A program made the translations under genes and the position numbers. A stretch of 7,162 bases of DNA, from contig MAXL01000190.1 in assembly GCA_001751005.1 (NCBI GenBank), forward strand, positions 1-7,162, written 5' to 3'. Each line of letters starts with the position of its first letter. Positions within the stretch are counted from its first letter, which is position 1. Positions 7,071 to 7,162 of this stretch are shown piece by piece. Below the pieces are notes generated by a model. The model worked only from the letters and a program-made list of their open reading frames with translations. It made no database searches and was not told the DNA's origin. The stretch is from Desulfobacterales bacterium S5133MH16 (lineage in GTDB: Bacteria > Desulfobacterota > Desulfobacteria > Desulfobacterales > UBA11574).

Positions 7071-7162
7071 CGGTTTCGTAAAAAGTCCAACTTCTGCGTT
7101 GTGCTGCATTTCGTAATCATTCAACGTACGAAAAGTACGCCTCATGATTACAAAATTTGCAC
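7069..7162. repeat. Palindromic intergenic element, truncated by the window end
   Basis: Inverted arms share a centre near 7132. CGTAC (7125-7129) pairs with GTACG (7135-7139) around a GAAAA loop. GTAATCAT (7113-7120) pairs perfectly with ATGATTAC (7144-7151). Weaker outer pairing starts at GTGC (7101-7104) against GCAC (7159-7162). The left arm appears to continue outward to GACGGTTTCGTAAAAAGTCC, which starts at 7069, so the matching right arm would lie past the window end, to about 7195. From memory, segments of this kind recur between genes in Desulfobacteraceae genomes; this was not checked. No T-tract follows the central stem, so it is not a typical terminator. Confidence 0.6.

Noticed and set aside
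7125..7139. Hairpin after truB as an intrinsic terminator
   Set aside because: The stem is short and is followed by CCTCATGATTAC rather than a T-tract; it is better explained as the centre of a larger palindrome.

Overview
The window carries a conserved bacterial transcription and translation operon, all on the + strand: (possible rimP tail)-nusA-infB-ylxP(DUF503)-rbfA-nrnA-truB. The gene order resembles B. subtilis nusA-infB-ylxP-rbfA-truB, but with a DHH-family nanoRNase/pAp phosphatase (nrnA) between rbfA and truB. That order, a Lys/Glu-rich InfB with two IF2_N domains, and dispersed-looking palindromic spacers suggest a Desulfobacterota (former deltaproteobacterial) genome, perhaps a Desulfobacterales member. 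This assignment is an inference from gene content and style; no marker gene proves it.

Layout: 1-103 is open in one frame up to a TAG and may be the end of RimP. nusA (122-1630) follows after 18 nt and ends in an acidic tail built from a tandem 33-residue duplication. A 100-nt spacer contains a hairpin directly before the infB ribosome binding site; the rnpM/ylxR gene often found here is absent. infB (1731-4358) encodes a full-length IF2 of 875 residues. The 193-nt spacer after infB is almost entirely a symmetric nested palindrome (about 4366-4529). Then come ylxP (4552-4839), rbfA (4836-5213), nrnA (5182-6150) and truB (6159-7070). The first two junctions overlap and the last has an 8-nt gap, so translational coupling is likely. 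From 7069 to the window end lies the left arm, centre and part of the right arm of a second palindromic element, whose first bases coincide with the truB stop codon. There is no gene-free stretch over 300 bases.

How the genes work together: NusA controls RNA polymerase pausing, termination and antitermination, and supports rRNA transcription. IF2 brings initiator tRNA to the 30S subunit and drives subunit joining. RbfA matures the 30S subunit, TruB makes pseudouridine 55 in tRNA, and NrnA clears very short RNAs and pAp. YlxP is a small conserved protein of unsettled role that travels with this set. The genes themselves are ordinary and intact. The unusual content is in the two intergenic palindromes, which differ from each other in sequence, and in the NusA tail duplication. 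I see no mobile-element transposase, CRISPR array, tRNA or rRNA, and no sign of a new multi-gene system.
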